From contig NZ_WBKM01000014.1 of assembly GCF_015714725.1 (NCBI RefSeq), positions 1 to 46,238 of the forward strand: 46,238 nucleotides of DNA, written 5' to 3'. The notes beneath the pieces were generated by a model that did no database searches, had not been told where the DNA came from, and was given only the letters and a program-made list of their open reading frames with translations. Shown in pieces: positions 15,162-23,533 of this stretch. The stretch is from Nostoc sp. WHI. Lineage in GTDB: Bacteria > Cyanobacteriota > Cyanobacteriia > Cyanobacteriales > Nostocaceae. Numbering within the stretch: the first letter of the stretch is position 1; the number at the start of each line of letters is the position of its first letter. The position numbers were made by a program, and so were the translations under genes.

Positions 15162-16205
15162 TTAATCTTTAGCCAGTGCTTCATACAATACTTCACGATG
15201 CATTAAGGCACGATCTACTAAAGATTGGATTTTCTCTGATGATAACGGCTCGCCATTGGCGTAATGCTCCATCCAAGTCAAACTAATCAAGTTAGGGTCA
15301 TCTGGTAAACTCGCTAAATCCCACCCAGGCATTTCCAAGTCTTCCATGAGACGATTTACTTTAGGGTCATAACTGAGAGCAAAACAGCGACAACCTTCAG
15401 ATGCAGCCATAATTAAACTGTGCAAGCGCATTCCAATTGCCATCTCGACACCGCGAAACACACCTTTCAAAAGTTGCGGATCTTCGAGACACAAAATCTT
15501 GCTGACATCTTTAAGATGTGGTTGAATGCCTTCGGCAATACTTAAATCTTCACTTTTTTGAAATGGCAGTAATAAAATAAAAGCTTGCGTGGCTTTTTGA
15601 AAGTCAACCAAAGCACGAGTTAAGTTTGCTAGCCGTATTTTTGTAAGTTGGGGATGCGATCGCAACGTTACCGCAACTCTCGGCGCAGGTAAATCCCAAA
15701 GTCCCGGTACTGGTTTAGATTCCAACGCCCAAACCGGGTCAGGAGCTATAATACAAGGAATTTGCCAATCAGATAATAATGCAGCACTGGCGCGATCGCG
15801 GACACTGACTTTGGTACAATTACTAAAAGTTTGCCGTGCCAGCCAGCGAGTTTGCGGACGCAATAAGGGGCCAATACCCTGCGCCCAAGCAATGGTTTTC
15901 AAATCCATTTTCTGCGCCAATGCCATCACCACCCCATAATAAAATGGGCTGATAGTACTGGTAACATCTTGAATGAGACTCCCGCCGCCCCAAATCAAGG
16001 CATCACAAGAGCGTAAAGCTTCAAATATAAGTAAGGGAGCCATGCGATTGTAGGTTTCTACATTGTAGCGATCGCGGGTTTCCTCTGGATTACCAGAAAG
16101 CACCACAGGCGTTACATGAGATGGTAACATTTGCAAAAGCGTTGCCAACAAAGCTTCGTCACCACCGTTACCTTTACCGTAATACCCAGACAATAATGCC
16201 CGCAT
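15162..16205 (-). CDS. csaB: Polysaccharide pyruvyl transferase CsaB
   Basis: CsaB adds ketal-linked pyruvate to cell-wall polysaccharide, creating the anchor for SLH-domain surface proteins. The 347 residues include MRALLSGYYGKGNGGDEALL, RSCDALIWGGGSLIQD, IAWAQGIGPLLRP, VRDRASAALLSDW and EMAIGMRLHSLIMA, all classic for the family. The ATG at 16205 (MRALLSG) is preferred over 16214 because relatives begin there. It ends 2 bp from the convergent Uma2 stop, so any terminator lies inside coding DNA. Confidence 0.93.
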   Translation of the reverse strand: MRALLSGYYGKGNGGDEALLATLLQMLPSHVTPVVLSGNPEETRDRYNVETYNRMAPLLIFEALRSCDALIWGGGSLIQDVTSTISPFYYGVVMALAQKMDLKTIAWAQGIGPLLRPQTRWLARQTFSNCTKVSVRDRASAALLSDWQIPCIIAPDPVWALESKPVPGLWDLPAPRVAVTLRSHPQLTKIRLANLTRALVDFQKATQAFILLLPFQKSEDLSIAEGIQPHLKDVSKILCLEDPQLLKGVFRGVEMAIGMRLHSLIMAASEGCRCFALSYDPKVNRLMEDLEMPGWDLASLPDDPNLISLTWMEHYANGEPLSSEKIQSLVDRALMHREVLYEALAKD

Positions 16206-16224
16206 CTTGACCATTTTGGATTTT

Positions 16225-16243
16225 GACTTCGCTCAGTCGAACG
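16225..16243. repeat. Small repeat nested in a TTTTGGATT array
   Basis: GACTTCGCTCAGTCGAACG, itself a small palindrome-like element (GACTTCG/CGAAC ends), interrupts ATTTTGGATTTT...ATTTTGGATT. It is a second-order insertion of a small repeat into a heptamer array just upstream of csaB. Confidence 0.6.
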
Positions 16244-16281
16244 ATTTTGGATTAATAGCTGTTGTTAACGTATCGCGGAAG

Positions 16282-16312
16282 TCCCCACCCTCAACTCTTA
16301 GTAAGGTGGGGA
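16282..16312. repeat. Left-end subterminal hairpin of IS605 element
   Basis: TCCCCACC and GGTGGGGA form a perfect 8-bp stem with a 15-base loop. Single-stranded hairpins near the ends are what TnpA of this family recognises. Its position beyond the tnpA stop suits the left end. Confidence 0.6.
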
Positions 16313-16415
16313 TAGGGAGCGGGGGATGAGGATTACATCTGGAATTGATTTTTTGCATCAAGCAAAAACAAATTTCGGATGTATGACGAATCCCCAAGAG
16401 TTTGACTTTTTACAT

Positions 16416-16823
16416 TTATTTTATAGGCACTTCCTGAGATTTGATGTACTGTTTTACTTTTTCAATCGGTGCGCCACCAGTTGAGGCAACGTAATAAGAG
16501 CTAGACCAAAGAACAGGTTTTTTATAGAAAGTTGCTAAATGCTCCGTGAATTCTTTTTGAATAATTCTACTAGAAGCTGATTTAAGGCTCCCCACTAATG
16601 CTGATAAATTATTGTCAGGATGGAAATCTACCAATAGGTGAACATGGTCTGATTCTCCTGAAAATTCTATCAATCGGCATTTTGTCTTTATGCAAACATT
16701 TGCCAGTACCTCATGCAACCGTTCCAGTATTGGAGCAGTTATTGCCTTGCGCCGATATTTGGTAACAAACACAAAATGCAGGTGAACAGAAAAAACAGAA
16801 TGAGAACCTTTTCTAACAAGCAC
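16416..16823 (-). CDS. tnpA: IS200/IS605-family transposase TnpA (HUH, Y1)
   Basis: The 135-residue protein has the HUH motif in SDHVHLLVDFHPDNNLS and the single catalytic Tyr region GGAPIEKVKQYIKSQ. The opening HSVFSVHLHFVFVTKYRRK is standard. It cuts and rejoins single-stranded element ends during replication-linked transposition. It is transcribed away from tnpB, from a shared 70-bp gap. No truncation is seen. Confidence 0.93.
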   Translation of the reverse strand: MLVRKGSHSVFSVHLHFVFVTKYRRKAITAPILERLHEVLANVCIKTKCRLIEFSGESDHVHLLVDFHPDNNLSALVGSLKSASSRIIQKEFTEHLATFYKKPVLWSSSYYVASTGGAPIEKVKQYIKSQEVPIK

Positions 16824-16893
16824 TTGACTAACCTATACTTCGATAGTATTATCAATGATATAGTATATTCTCGTCTTAAAGGTAAAGATAGAA

Positions 16894-18366
16894 GTGGCGA
16901 TCAGGCGAATGACTTTTCGGTTATACCCAAATAAGCAGATAGAGCAGTCTTTACGGTATCACCGGAAGTTACATAAAGACCTATACAACGCTGCTGTCAA
17001 TAATAGATTTTATCAGTATCAAAACTTCAATCATTCTGTTAACTATATAGAGCAGCAGAATTGCTTACCAGCGTTTAAAGAGGTTTGGATTGAGTATAAA
17101 GAAATCAATTCTCAGGCATTGCAAGCAACATTAAAACGTGTTGATTTTGCTTTTGAGCGTTGGTTCAAGGGTTTAGGTAAACGCCCTAGATTCAAGTCAA
17201 TTAGGCATTATTCAGGATGGGCATATCCCGCCAAAACTGGCTACTCTGTTGAGTCTGACGGGGAAAACGGATATCTCAATCTGTCTAAAATTGGGCGTAT
17301 TCAGATGCGCGGACAAGCCAAATATTGGGGCAAACCAACTACTTGTACTATGGTTTATCGCAATGGTAAATGGTACGCATCTATTACGGTTGACATTTTA
17401 AACCAAGTTCTGAAACCAGAGATTCTACCCATCGGTGCTATCGGCATTGATTTAGGATGTAACTCCGCATTATCAATTACTGACGGCGAGAATCATCAAC
17501 AAATTGACGCTCCAAAGTTTTTGAGGAATGCAGAACATTTAATTAAGAAAGCTTCTAAGGAGAAACGACGTAAACGTGCCCCAAACAGAAGAAAAAAGAT
17601 TTTAGCTTCTAGACGGTTTAAAAAAGCCCAATTATCAGTTAGCAAGCTGACTCGAAAAGTCGCTAATCAACGTCAAAATTGGGTACACCAAGTCGCCGCA
17701 CAAATAACCAGCAGTAATAGCATGGTGGCAACTGAAAAGCTAGAAGTCAAAAACATGACCCGAAAAGCGAAGAAAGGTAAACGTAAAAAACAAAAAGCGG
17801 GTTTGAATAAGTCAATACTTGATGTCGGATTTGGAATGCTTCGCAGTACCATTAAATACAAAGTTGAGCAGATTGGTGGTGTATTTATCGAAGTTCCAAC
17901 CCGACAAGTAAAGCCTTCTCAAACCTGTCCTAAATGTGGAAACCAGCACAAGAAAACGCTCGATATTAGAGTGCATGAATGTGGTTGTGGATATTTGCAA
18001 GATAGAGATATTGCTGCTGCCGAAGTAATGCTTTATTGGGCTAAAGGGAGCCACTGCGGTCGCATCCCTTGGGGAGACGCTAAAAGCGATAGTGAAGCGG
18101 TAGCGAGTCATCTCCCAGGGGGAGACGCTAAGAGCGAACGAGCGTCTGGGGTTTCCCCAAGTGGAGCAAGTGGCGTAATTCTACCGGGGTTTGGAACGAG
18201 CCTCGCAGACGCTGATGTTGCTAGCGCTACTTCACGCACTCGCAAAACTGCGGTGATCTTGAAGCAACTAGGACAAGCGAAGCGTCAAAAATCCATAGAA
18301 GATTTTGCTAAAAACGAACTGAGGGATGTAGAAACCCACAGTTCAGGCAGAGCCAACTGTGGGTAG
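16894..18366 (+). CDS. tnpB: TnpB, RNA-guided nuclease of IS605 element
   Basis: TnpB is the RuvC-type, omega-RNA-guided nuclease ancestral to Cas12. The RuvC triad is visible: Asp in GAIGIDLGCNSALSITDG, Glu in SMVATEKLEVKNMTRKAKKG, Asp in LQDRDIAAAEVMLYWAKG. A zinc ribbon CPKCGNQH...CGCG lies between. After residue 385 a 44-residue stretch (SHCGRIPWGDAKSDSEAVAS onward) interrupts the usual passage from YWAKG to LPGFGTSLADAD; it comes from GC-rich repeats and keeps the frame. All catalytic residues precede the insertion, so activity could survive. The GTG start is provisional; an ATG five codons later is possible. Confidence 0.9.
   Translation: MAIRRMTFRLYPNKQIEQSLRYHRKLHKDLYNAAVNNRFYQYQNFNHSVNYIEQQNCLPAFKEVWIEYKEINSQALQATLKRVDFAFERWFKGLGKRPRFKSIRHYSGWAYPAKTGYSVESDGENGYLNLSKIGRIQMRGQAKYWGKPTTCTMVYRNGKWYASITVDILNQVLKPEILPIGAIGIDLGCNSALSITDGENHQQIDAPKFLRNAEHLIKKASKEKRRKRAPNRRKKILASRRFKKAQLSVSKLTRKVANQRQNWVHQVAAQITSSNSMVATEKLEVKNMTRKAKKGKRKKQKAGLNKSILDVGFGMLRSTIKYKVEQIGGVFIEVPTRQVKPSQTCPKCGNQHKKTLDIRVHECGCGYLQDRDIAAAEVMLYWAKGSHCGRIPWGDAKSDSEAVASHLPGGDAKSERASGVSPSGASGVILPGFGTSLADADVASATSRTRKTAVILKQLGQAKRQKSIEDFAKNELRDVETHSSGRANCG
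18049..18180 (+). repeat. 132-bp cluster of small repeats inserted in tnpB
   Basis: The segment contains two related GGGGAGACGCTAA-type modules (about 18073 and 18119) plus GGTTTCCCCAAGTGGAGC. Module-like pieces recur at 26380-26405 (ACTTGGGGAGACCCCAAG) and in the MITE at about 41234-41280. Its length is a multiple of three and it has no stop in the tnpB frame, so the protein gains 44 residues instead of ending. Confidence 0.7.
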
Positions 18367-18372
18367 TTCATA
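18250..18372 (+). ncRNA. Predicted omega-RNA region (right end of IS605)
   Basis: In IS605 elements the guide RNA for TnpB is made from the 3' end of tnpB and the right element end. Here a perfect 10-bp stem, ACCCACAGTT/AACTGTGGGT (18334-18343 and 18355-18364), overlaps the tnpB stop. The guide would then be the flanking DNA from about 18373 (ACAAATATAAAATTC). Boundaries are inferred from the family only; the 5' end is unknown. Confidence 0.4.
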
Positions 18373-18432
18373 CAAATATAAAATTCAAGCTACATATCAC
18401 CTTGACACTCCTAACTCCCAACTCCCCACTCT

Positions 18433-18768
18433 ATGCACGCCCTATCAATTCCCACCTGGATTATTCATATTTCTAGCGTTATTGAGTGGATTGTTGCCAT
18501 TTGGTTAATCTGGACTTATGGCGAACTCACTAATAATCGCAATTGGTGGGGATTGTCCCTTGCCATGTTACCAGCTTTGGTCAGCGCCATGTGTGCTTGT
18601 ACCTGGCATTATTTCGATAACGCCGAATCACTGGAATGGCTGGTAACACTTCAAGCTACCATGACCTTAGTTGGTAATTTTACGCTTTGGGCAGCAGCGT
18701 TTTTGATTTGGCGTTCCACCAAGTCTGCTAACACTGTTGAACCAAAACCTATCAAATCAGAGCCATGA
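18433..18768 (+). CDS. DUF2499 membrane protein
   Basis: This 111-residue protein has three or four hydrophobic helices: WIIHISSVIEWIVAIWLIW, WGLSLAMLPALVSAMCACTW and LVTLQATMTLVGNFTLWAAA. The HYFDNAESLEW motif after the second helix is typical of DUF2499. The family is found in cyanobacteria and plastids and its function is unknown. It overlaps the DUF3593 gene by 4 bp (ATGA), so the two products are made together and probably form a complex. Confidence 0.85.
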   Translation: MHALSIPTWIIHISSVIEWIVAIWLIWTYGELTNNRNWWGLSLAMLPALVSAMCACTWHYFDNAESLEWLVTLQATMTLVGNFTLWAAAFLIWRSTKSANTVEPKPIKSEP

Positions 18769-19058
18769 TATCTAAAGAAACCCTATTTGCGCTTTCACTA
18801 TTTCCCTATTTGGGTTTCTTGTGGTTTATTAGCCGCAGTCCGCAAATGCCGCGTTTGGCGCTATATGGATTTTACGGCACTCTCGTATTTGTTGCCGTCA
18901 CCATCCCAGCCGGAATTTACGCCCAATTGCATTATGGCGAGTCTTTAGCCAATATAGATTGGTTGCACGGCGGTGCAGAATCATTTTTGACGCTTTCTAA
19001 TATCTTGCTTGTGCTAGGTTTCGGACAAGCCGTAAAACAATTAAAAATGAAAAATTAA
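18765..19058 (+). CDS. DUF3593 membrane protein
   Basis: This 97-residue, three-helix membrane protein carries ALSLFPYLGFLWFISRSPQM, LALYGFYGTLVFVAVTIPAG and YGESLANIDWLHGGAESFLT with LSNILLVLGFGQA. It matches the cyanobacterial/plastid DUF3593 family. Its start overlaps the DUF2499 stop. The two unnamed families travel as a pair, which suggests a shared thylakoid or envelope role. A CTCTGCGCCTCTGCG heptamer-like repeat follows it (about 19075-19095). Confidence 0.85.
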   Translation: MISKETLFALSLFPYLGFLWFISRSPQMPRLALYGFYGTLVFVAVTIPAGIYAQLHYGESLANIDWLHGGAESFLTLSNILLVLGFGQAVKQLKMKN

Positions 19059-19137
19059 CTCTTGCGTTCTTCTCTGCGCCTCTGCGCCTCTGCGTGAGAA
19101 AAAAATTATTATCTATTGAATCATCAGGAAAAACTAA

Positions 19138-19911
19138 ATGGACGTAATCCCAGCAATTGATTTACTAGAAGGTCGTTGTGTGCGACTATATCAAGGAGAC
19201 TACGATCGCTCGCAAGTTTTTAGCGAAAACCCGGTTGATGTTGCCAAACAGTGGGTAGATCAAGGTGCTAGCAGATTGCATATAGTTGATTTAGATGGTG
19301 CCAAAGCAGGTAAAGTAATAAACCTGGGGGCAATTGAAGCGATCGCTCAAGCGGTGACAGTACCCATTGAAATTGGTGGAGGATTGCGCGATCGCACCAG
19401 CGTCCAACAAGTATTCAATCTAGGCGTACAGTGGGCAATTCTCGGAACCATCGCCGTAGAACAACCCCAGCTAGTGCAAGAACTCTGCCAAGAATTTCCC
19501 GAACAAATTATCATCGGTATTGATGCCCGTAACGGCCTCGTAGCAACTCGCGGCTGGTTGGAAACCTCGGAAGTTTTAGCAACTCAACTGGCTGTACAGA
19601 TGCAAGAATTGGGTGCAGCTGCGATCATTTACACAGATATCCAACGAGATGGTACACTCACAGGCCCCAATTTAGAAGCTTTGCGAGAACTTGCGGCGGC
19701 AATTTCCATCCCAATAATTGCCTCTGGCGGGGTGAGTTCTGTCACCGATTTGTTGAGTTTGTTGGCTTTAGAACCTCAAGGTGTAACAGGTGTAATTGTC
19801 GGACGTGCTTTGTACACTGGAGATATTTTACTCAAAGAAGCATTACGAGCGATCGGGCCTGGGCGGATTCAGGATATTCCACCGAATCTAGGTTTTTCTA
19901 CCTTTGCTTGA
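19138..19911 (+). CDS. hisA: Phosphoribosyl-formimino AICAR ribotide isomerase HisA
   Basis: HisA catalyses the Amadori rearrangement of ProFAR to PRFAR in histidine synthesis. The 257 residues form a (beta/alpha)8 barrel with [20 protein letters not shown] (first catalytic Asp), [44 protein letters not shown] (second catalytic Asp) and [15 protein letters not shown] with [11 protein letters not shown] (phosphate loops). The length is normal. It is not next to other his genes, as usual for cyanobacteria. Confidence 0.96.
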   Translation: MDVIPAIDLLEGRCVRLYQGDYDRSQVFSENPVDVAKQWVDQGASRLHIVDLDGAKAGKVINLGAIEAIAQAVTVPIEIGGGLRDRTSVQQVFNLGVQWAILGTIAVEQPQLVQELCQEFPEQIIIGIDARNGLVATRGWLETSEVLATQLAVQMQELGAAAIIYTDIQRDGTLTGPNLEALRELAAAISIPIIASGGVSSVTDLLSLLALEPQGVTGVIVGRALYTGDILLKEALRAIGPGRIQDIPPNLGFSTFA

Positions 19912-20110
19912 CATTATTTTTGGGTATTTTTTATCCATCGTTTGATGAGGGGAAACCACAGATATTGAACCAATGATTGAAGCTGTAGATGCGAAAGTTC
20001 TTTGTTTATCCTCATCTGACCATTGAATTACCATACTTTTTCAGCTAGTCAGTTTCTAGTAAATCTCTGCTTAATATTAGGTATAATCGAAAATCTCAAA
20101 TTCAAAATCA

Positions 20111-21268
20111 ATGGATCGACGGTCTTTTTTGTTAAGTACAAGTACACTGGCACTTTCACAACTGCTTTTTGGTTGTGGTGGAAACAACCAGACACAACTA
20201 AAAATACAGTTATTAAAAGGTTCTATACCTGGTCAGGTAGTTAATCAATTCCACAAGAGTTTGCAGCAACAGGTGCAATTAAAGTTTGCTCCAGTCGAGC
20301 AGATACAGGATTTATTTCAGGAATTACAAAATTGGCAGCAGAAACCAAAAGCTGCTGATGAACAGGGATGGAGTCGCTTTATACCCTTTAGGCAAGGTCA
20401 AAAAGCGGCTGACGTAGACCTAGTAACATTGGGAGATTACTGGCTAAAAGCAGCTATTGAGCAAAAATTGATTCAACCACTCCAAGAGGCACAGGGAAAC
20501 CAATTAAAGCAGTGGTCTGCTTTGGATGAAAAGTGGAAGAAACTGGTGACGCGCAACGACCAAGGTAACTTGGATACTCAAGGAAAGGTGTGGGGTGCAC
20601 CTTACCGTTGGGGTAGCACGATGATTGTTTATAACCGTGATAAGTTTCGAGAATTGGGATGGACGCCCACAGATTGGAGTGATTTGTGGCGAGATGGAGT
20701 GCAGCAGCGCATTTCTCTACTCAATCAACCACGAGAAGTTATTGGTTTGGTCTTAAAGAAGCTGGGAAAATCTTATAATACAGAGAATCTTGACCAAGTT
20801 CCAGACTTGGAAAAGGAATTACGGACATTAAACCAACAGGTAAAATTCTACAGTTCCAATAACTACTTGGAACCTCTAATTATGGGAGACACTTGGCTAG
20901 CGGTTGGTTGGTCAAGCGATGTATTGTCAGTTCTGGGACGTTATGCACAACTTGGCGCAGCGATTCCTCAGTCAGGAACAGCAATCTGGGCAGATTTGTG
21001 GGTACGTCCCGCAGGTATTGCTAATAGTACTTTATCAGATCAATGGATTGATTTTTGTTGGCAACCAAGCACAGCTAAACAAATTTCGGTGCTGACCAAA
21101 AGTAATTCGCCAATTTCTACAAATATTGTCGTTTCCGACCTCCAAGAACCATTGGGGAGTCTGTTACAGAGCGATCGCAAAATTTTAGATAAAAGTGAAT
21201 TTTTGCTCCCCTTACCCCCATCAACAATAAAACAATACGAGTCTTTATTCGCCAAAATTAAGGTTTAA
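20111..21268 (+). CDS. Extracellular solute-binding lipoprotein (polyamine/iron type)
   Basis: The N-terminus MDRRSFLLSTSTLALSQLLF followed by GCGG has a basic pair, a hydrophobic core and a lipobox (LLFGC), predicting export (possibly Tat) and lipid attachment. The body of 385 residues resembles family-1/PotD-like periplasmic binding proteins: KAADVDLVTLGDYWLKAAIE, VWGAPYRWGSTMIVYNRDKF and ADLWVRPAGIAN. No permease or ATPase gene is nearby, so it may be an orphan receptor or serve a distant transporter. The ligand is unknown. Confidence 0.8.
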   Translation: MDRRSFLLSTSTLALSQLLFGCGGNNQTQLKIQLLKGSIPGQVVNQFHKSLQQQVQLKFAPVEQIQDLFQELQNWQQKPKAADEQGWSRFIPFRQGQKAADVDLVTLGDYWLKAAIEQKLIQPLQEAQGNQLKQWSALDEKWKKLVTRNDQGNLDTQGKVWGAPYRWGSTMIVYNRDKFRELGWTPTDWSDLWRDGVQQRISLLNQPREVIGLVLKKLGKSYNTENLDQVPDLEKELRTLNQQVKFYSSNNYLEPLIMGDTWLAVGWSSDVLSVLGRYAQLGAAIPQSGTAIWADLWVRPAGIANSTLSDQWIDFCWQPSTAKQISVLTKSNSPISTNIVVSDLQEPLGSLLQSDRKILDKSEFLLPLPPSTIKQYESLFAKIKV

Positions 21269-21316
21269 TTGGGTATTGGGCATTGGTGATTAAGTTTCCT
21301 CCCCACTCCCTACTCT

Positions 21317-21865
21317 CTACAAAGAACGCTGTAACCCTATCTTGTTCTTAACAGTCGTTTGGATACTGCATAAAGCTGGACTTGTACTAAAGTTACAAGT
21401 GTAGGTTGCCAAGGGTTCTTTTTGATAATTGAATACCCGGACATTGTAACCAAAGTTCCGTGCGGTGCTACCCAAGCGATTCACGAAATCGTAGCGCTCG
21501 ACATACTCTAGTAAGCTCCAGATTTGCTGATTCACGATCAAGTCTACTCGCGCAGCTTCTTTTTCAGAAGCTGGATATGCTATCCAATTATCCAACAGCT
21601 TGTTCTCAGAGTTTTGTTGTGCCCACCATAAACTGGGAACAGTCAATCGTTCTGGATTAATGGTGTTAGCTGTGATTACATAGCCTTTTGGCTTGGTCAA
21701 TAAATCTAGTTCTAGAGGGGCGCTAGAAGGCGACGGTATTGGGGAGGTTTGCGCTAGTGAAGGCGGGACTAGTAAAGTACTGAGGCTAATGGTTAGTAGT
21801 AATGAAAATGATGTTTGGCGATGGTTGCGCCCGCCGCAGGCATCGCACAATCTGGGTATATGCAT
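21317..21865 (-). CDS. Conserved secreted cyanobacterial protein, function unknown
   Basis: The 182 residues have a signal-peptide-like start (FSLLLTISLSTLLVPPSLAQ), a Pro/Ser-rich spacer and a mature domain with LWWAQQNSENKLLDNWIAYP, RVDLIVNQQIWSLLEYVERY and NRLGSTARNFGYNVRVFNYQ. I do not know a named family. The first residues, MHIPRLCDACGGRNHRQ, come from GC-rich small-repeat DNA (CGCCCGCCGCAGGCATCGC, about 21828-21846). The original start may therefore have been displaced by a repeat insertion, and the true start is uncertain. Confidence 0.7.
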   Translation of the reverse strand: MHIPRLCDACGGRNHRQTSFSLLLTISLSTLLVPPSLAQTSPIPSPSSAPLELDLLTKPKGYVITANTINPERLTVPSLWWAQQNSENKLLDNWIAYPASEKEAARVDLIVNQQIWSLLEYVERYDFVNRLGSTARNFGYNVRVFNYQKEPLATYTCNFSTSPALCSIQTTVKNKIGLQRSL

Positions 21866-21912
21866 AGTTGATACTAATTCGTAATGAAGGCATAATTCTA
21901 AATTCGCACAAT

Positions 21913-22686
21913 TTAGAGTTTAATGGCAACGATGCGAATTCTTCGATAGTCTGCTCTCCAAGTTCCCTGTTGATACAGCGTCGGCTTGAGGTGTTCCTCC
22001 ACGGCGCGAATTACTTCTATTTGTTGCTCATCAGAAAGTCCTGTTAAAAAACTGCTGGCGAACATCTGAATCCAGTTTGCCATACCTGCTTCTCCCTCTG
22101 CTAGAGGAGTTGGACGAGTAAAAAGCATGGCATGGATGATATCAAAGCCTTGTTGTTCTAGTAGGGTAGCATACTCACCAATAGTAGGGAAATACCAAGG
22201 ATTTAAAGCTTGTGCAGGAATATTAATTGCTTCTAAAGCGCTTTCCAAAGCTGTGACGATCGCCTCCACATTTCCACTACCACCAAATTCTGCCACAAAA
22301 CGTCCTCCGGGTTTTAGGGATTGATGTATGGAGGCGATCGCACTATCTGCTTCTTTCATCCAATGTAGTACAGCGTTGGAAAACACAGCATCCAATGGTT
22401 TGTCTACTTGAAAGTTTCTAGCATCACCAACATCAAAACGGATATGGGGATAGTTTTGTCTTGCCTTCTCGATCATCGTGGGTGCATAATCAATTCCCAT
22501 TACTTCAGCACCAGCTTGGGCAATTTTTTCTGTGAGTTGTCCAGTACCACAGCCGAGATCCAAAATGGATTCTCCTGGCTTAGGATTGAGCAATTTTAAT
22601 AAGTCCTCACCATACTGCCAGACAAAGGCGTGTTTATCTTCATAAAGAGAACTGTCCCAATTATTAGTTTTTGAAATATTACTCAT
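21913..22686 (-). CDS. Class I SAM-dependent methyltransferase (Tam-like)
   Basis: The 257 residues carry motif I ESILDLGCGTGQLTEKIA, acidic post-I GAEVMGIDYAPTMIEKARQN, and PLDAVFSNAVLHWMKEADSA with LKPGGRFVAEFGG. The order and length resemble trans-aconitate methyltransferase-type enzymes, but the substrate cannot be read from sequence. It is monocistronic, and HIP1 sites lie inside the gene. Confidence 0.87.
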   Translation of the reverse strand: MSNISKTNNWDSSLYEDKHAFVWQYGEDLLKLLNPKPGESILDLGCGTGQLTEKIAQAGAEVMGIDYAPTMIEKARQNYPHIRFDVGDARNFQVDKPLDAVFSNAVLHWMKEADSAIASIHQSLKPGGRFVAEFGGSGNVEAIVTALESALEAINIPAQALNPWYFPTIGEYATLLEQQGFDIIHAMLFTRPTPLAEGEAGMANWIQMFASSFLTGLSDEQQIEVIRAVEEHLKPTLYQQGTWRADYRRIRIVAIKL

Positions 22687-22909
22687 AAATTGTATAAAGT
22701 ACAGATTGTTGGCTTGTCAGTCATCAACGATTTGATTTGATGACTGCCTAAAGATTAGGCTAAAAAAACTTTCTAATTATACATTGCAGTCCTAGCTCAT
22801 TTGTGAAAAAGAATATTTCCGACTTCTTTGAAAAATTGGGTATTTGAGGGTCAACTGTGTAATATCAAGTAATTTGCTAAACTTTAAACTAAAGTCAGGA
22901 GCAAATCTG

Positions 22910-23533
22910 ATGTTTCAAGCTTTACCAAAAACAATTACTTTTGAAGAGTTCCTCAATTGGAAACCAGACGGCGGATGCTATGAACTACACGAGGGAGCAA
23001 TTTTTGAAATGCAGCCAGTAGGAGATCATGAAGAGATTAATGGTTTTTTGGCGGGTGAAATAACTTTAGAGTTCAAACGATTAAAACTCCCCTACCTCAT
23101 ACCCAAGCAAGCACTGGTGAAGGTTCCTGATAGAGAGTCTGGTTATTCGCCTGACGTGATAGTGATCAATCAAAATAATCTTTCATTAGAACCGATGTGG
23201 AAAAAGTCATCAACGGTTACTCAAGCTGCGTCCGTTCCCCTAGTCATTGAAGTCGTCAGCACCAATTGGAGAGATGATTATGCATCCAAGCTGGTTGACT
23301 ATGAAACTTTCGGTATTCCTGAATACTGGATTGTTGACTATTTAGCCTTGGGCGGTAGGAGATACATAGGTAATCCTAAACAACCTACTATTTCCATCTA
23401 TTACTTAGTAGAAGGGGAGTATCAAGTTAACCTGTTTCAAGGTACTGATCGCATTGTATCGCCGACGTTCCCAGAATTGAATTTGACTGCCGAACAGATT
23501 TTTCAAGCTGGGCGCTCACAAAATGAATTATGA
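22910..23533 (+). CDS. Uma2-family putative endonuclease
   Basis: Starting at ATG 22910 behind an AGGAGC ribosome-binding site (about 22897), the 207 residues contain ITFEEFLNWKPDGGCYELHE, GYSPDVIVINQNNL (metal-site Asp), VPLVIEVVSTNWRDDYASKL (Glu) and YETFGIPEYWIVDYLALGG. This is the PD-(D/E)XK Uma2 pattern, slightly longer than 14594-15160. The upstream extension of the frame to 22844 lacks similarity and is not used. Its end overlaps the convergent U32 peptidase by 6 bp. Confidence 0.88.
   Translation: MFQALPKTITFEEFLNWKPDGGCYELHEGAIFEMQPVGDHEEINGFLAGEITLEFKRLKLPYLIPKQALVKVPDRESGYSPDVIVINQNNLSLEPMWKKSSTVTQAASVPLVIEVVSTNWRDDYASKLVDYETFGIPEYWIVDYLALGGRRYIGNPKQPTISIYYLVEGEYQVNLFQGTDRIVSPTFPELNLTAEQIFQAGRSQNEL

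Larger units (their letters stand above)
16270..18372. mobile_element. IS605-type transposon (IS200/IS605 family)
   Basis: Divergent tnpA (HUH/Y1 transposase) and tnpB genes are framed by hairpins rather than inverted repeats: TCCCCACC/GGTGGGGA at 16282-16312 on the left, and ACCCACAGTT/AACTGTGGGT at 18334-18364 on the right. A TTAAC at 16265-16269 is a plausible insertion site, as these elements insert 3' of a short AT-rich tetra- or pentamer. Exact ends are estimates. Both genes look intact apart from an in-frame insertion in tnpB, so the element may still move. Confidence 0.75.

Noticed and set aside
20023..20244. 73-aa forward ORF overlapping the solute-binding gene start
   Set aside because: It overlaps the signal peptide of a well-supported lipoprotein in another frame and has no family features.
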